From: Methanobacteriota archaeon
Lineage (GTDB): Archaea > Thermoplasmatota > Thermoplasmata > RBG-16-68-12
Length of the DNA stretch: 14,619 nt
Assembly (NCBI GenBank): GCA_005879065.1
Contig: VBLU01000118.1
Coordinates: 1 to 14,619, forward strand
Direction: 5' to 3'
This document shows, piece after piece, positions 13,656 to 14,619 of this stretch. The position numbers and the translations under genes are program-made. A model generated the notes under the pieces. It saw only the letters and a program-made list of their open reading frames with translations, ran no database searches and was not told where the DNA came from. Numbering within the stretch: position 1 is the stretch's first letter; each line of letters starts with the position of its first letter.

Positions 13656-14619
13656 ATGATCCCAATCGGATTCTTCTTCGGCGGCGGAAAGCGAACGGAC
13701 CAGACGGCGGGCCACAAGGAAGGCATCGGCGGCAGCATGACGATCGCCTGGGACGACCAGTTCAAGCGACAGAACATCATGTGGAAGGTCCCGCGAAACG
13801 TCCGGATGAATGACAACGTCGTCGTCCGAGAGGACGAGATCGCGGTCTTCTACCGCGACGGCAAGGTCCTCGCGTACCTGGACCGCCCGGACCGGTACGC
13901 GCTCACGTCCCAGAACGCGCCGATCCTGGGCCGCCTGATCCAGGCCCTGTCCGGCGTCGTCCAACAGGCCGAGGTGTACTACCTCCAGAAGCGGATCTTC
14001 GACGGCAAGTTCGGGACCCAGGACGCCTTCCTGTTCCAGGACCCGGACTTCGACATGGTCCAGCTCCGCGCGTTCGGAGACTTCCGGTACCGCTTGAAGG
14101 ACCCGGAGACGTTCATCAACCAGTTCGTCGGCACGTTCGGCGCCGCGACCTCCGCGGAGATCGAGGACCGGATCAAGGGCGAGCTCGTCAAGCAACTCAA
14201 TGTGACATTGGGCAAGATGAAGGCGAACGGCCTGAAGGTCGTCGATTTCGCCGCGAGCCTGAACGACATCGAACAGGGCGTGCTCGCGAACGCGAAGCCG
14301 CACTTCCTCACCCTCGGCATCGAGATCCTCCAGATCAGCGGGATGAATATCCCCTTGCCAGACTCGATCAAAGAGGCCCTCGAGAAGATGGCCTCCGCCA
14401 AGGTCCTCGGCCGGACGAGCGCGGCGGCGTACCAGCAATTCGCCTTCGCGGACTCCATGAAATCCGCGGCCGCGAACCCGTCCGGCGGTGCGAGCACGGG
14501 CGTCGGGCTCGGCGCGGGGATCGGCATGGGATACGCGATGGGCTCCCAGATGGGCGGGATGATCGCCCAGCCGCCGCAGCAACAGCAACAGCAACAGCGG
14601 GCGTGCCCGAAGTGCGGCA
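13656..14619 (+). CDS. SPFH (band 7) domain protein, YdjI-type, with C-terminal zinc ribbon; cut by window end
   Basis: 321 complete codons are visible and the frame is open at the edge. A short N-terminus (MIPIGFFFGGGKR) is followed by an SPFH domain of the YdjI/virion-core-protein-like type (about 28-240): MTIAWDD, a VVREDEIAVFYRDGK strand pair, YALTSQNAPIL, QAEVYYLQKR, FQDPDFDMVQLRAFGDFRYRLKDPETFI, then helical DRIKGELVKQL and LGIEILQISGMNI. A helical segment (237-272), a Gly/Ala/Met-rich stretch (277-303), seven glutamines and the first half of a zinc ribbon (CPKCG) complete the visible part. Such proteins form membrane-associated oligomers at the cytoplasmic face. GAGG precedes the ATG at 13656, overlapping the previous stop. 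The C-terminus lies beyond the window. Confidence 0.9.
   Translation, partial: MIPIGFFFGGGKRTDQTAGHKEGIGGSMTIAWDDQFKRQNIMWKVPRNVRMNDNVVVREDEIAVFYRDGKVLAYLDRPDRYALTSQNAPILGRLIQALSGVVQQAEVYYLQKRIFDGKFGTQDAFLFQDPDFDMVQLRAFGDFRYRLKDPETFINQFVGTFGAATSAEIEDRIKGELVKQLNVTLGKMKANGLKVVDFAASLNDIEQGVLANAKPHFLTLGIEILQISGMNIPLPDSIKEALEKMASAKVLGRTSAAAYQQFAFADSMKSAAANPSGGASTGVGLGAGIGMGYAMGSQMGGMIAQPPQQQQQQQRACPKCG
14577..14597 (+). repeat. CAG/CAA polyglutamine tract
   Basis: Seven glutamine codons alternate CAG and CAA inside the SPFH gene, just before its zinc ribbon. It acts as a flexible linker and is a possible site of length variation. Confidence 0.9.

Noticed and set aside
13629..14594. A 321-codon minus-strand open frame at the right edge
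   Set aside because: It is antisense to the SPFH gene, which has clear domain motifs and runs off the window end.
1..14619. Search for CRISPR arrays, IS elements, integrases and rRNA
   Set aside because: No regularly spaced repeats, transposase or recombinase motifs, terminal inverted repeats or rRNA sequences were seen. The only notable direct repeat is the 22-base S10 tail.

Overview
The window is a piece of a high-GC archaeal chromosome. Two archaeal-type translation GTPases (aEF-1A, and aEF-2 with the diphthamide-site histidine), archaeal-type S10, S12 and S7, AT-rich TATA-like boxes about 25 bases before likely transcription starts, and a tRNA gene without an encoded CCA all point to Archaea. 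A high-GC Thermoplasmatota (Euryarchaeota) lineage is my best guess, from gene order and from the style of the secreted Ig-like and membrane-anchored proteins. That placement is inference.

Layout. (1) 17-88: tRNA-Ala(UGC), minus strand. (2) 329-2619, plus strand: a secreted, C-terminally membrane-anchored protein with tandem Ig-like repeats, then a small multi-pass membrane protein. (3) 2687-4036, minus strand: two paralogous exported proteins of unknown function. The distal one is frameshifted. The proximal one has lost its C-terminal membrane/sorting segment and ends in the same seven residues, and the same 22 bases, as ribosomal protein S10 next door. (4) 4084-9821, minus strand: an archaeal str-type translation cluster, transcribed S12 - S7 - EF-2 - Nudix-like protein - EF-1A - S10, with separate TATA-like elements before S12, EF-2 and EF-1A. 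S7 carries an N-terminal Pro/Ala/Glu-rich extension. As assembled it also lacks about 30 conserved central residues and changes frame. (5) 9958-11826, minus strand: an MFS transporter followed by a small membrane protein with a winged-helix-like segment and a zinc ribbon. (6) 11985 to the end, plus strand: a double zinc-ribbon protein, a helical (coiled-coil) protein and an SPFH-domain protein of the YdjI type, cut by the window end.

Region 6 is the most interesting block biologically. Its zinc-ribbon / helical / SPFH content recalls the bacterial PspA-YdjGHI membrane-stress locus, and I propose it is an archaeal counterpart. Its first gene has no ATG, GTG or TTG between its promoter and its first zinc ribbon; the best-placed start is a CTG behind a strong Shine-Dalgarno sequence.

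Two lesions (in S7 and in the distal paralog) and one gene-tail duplication (S10) suggest either assembly or base-calling errors or real recent rearrangement. Raw reads would decide. No IS element, integrase, CRISPR array or rRNA gene was seen. No gene-free stretch exceeds 300 bases; the longest (89-328) holds only weak TATA-like AT-rich spots.
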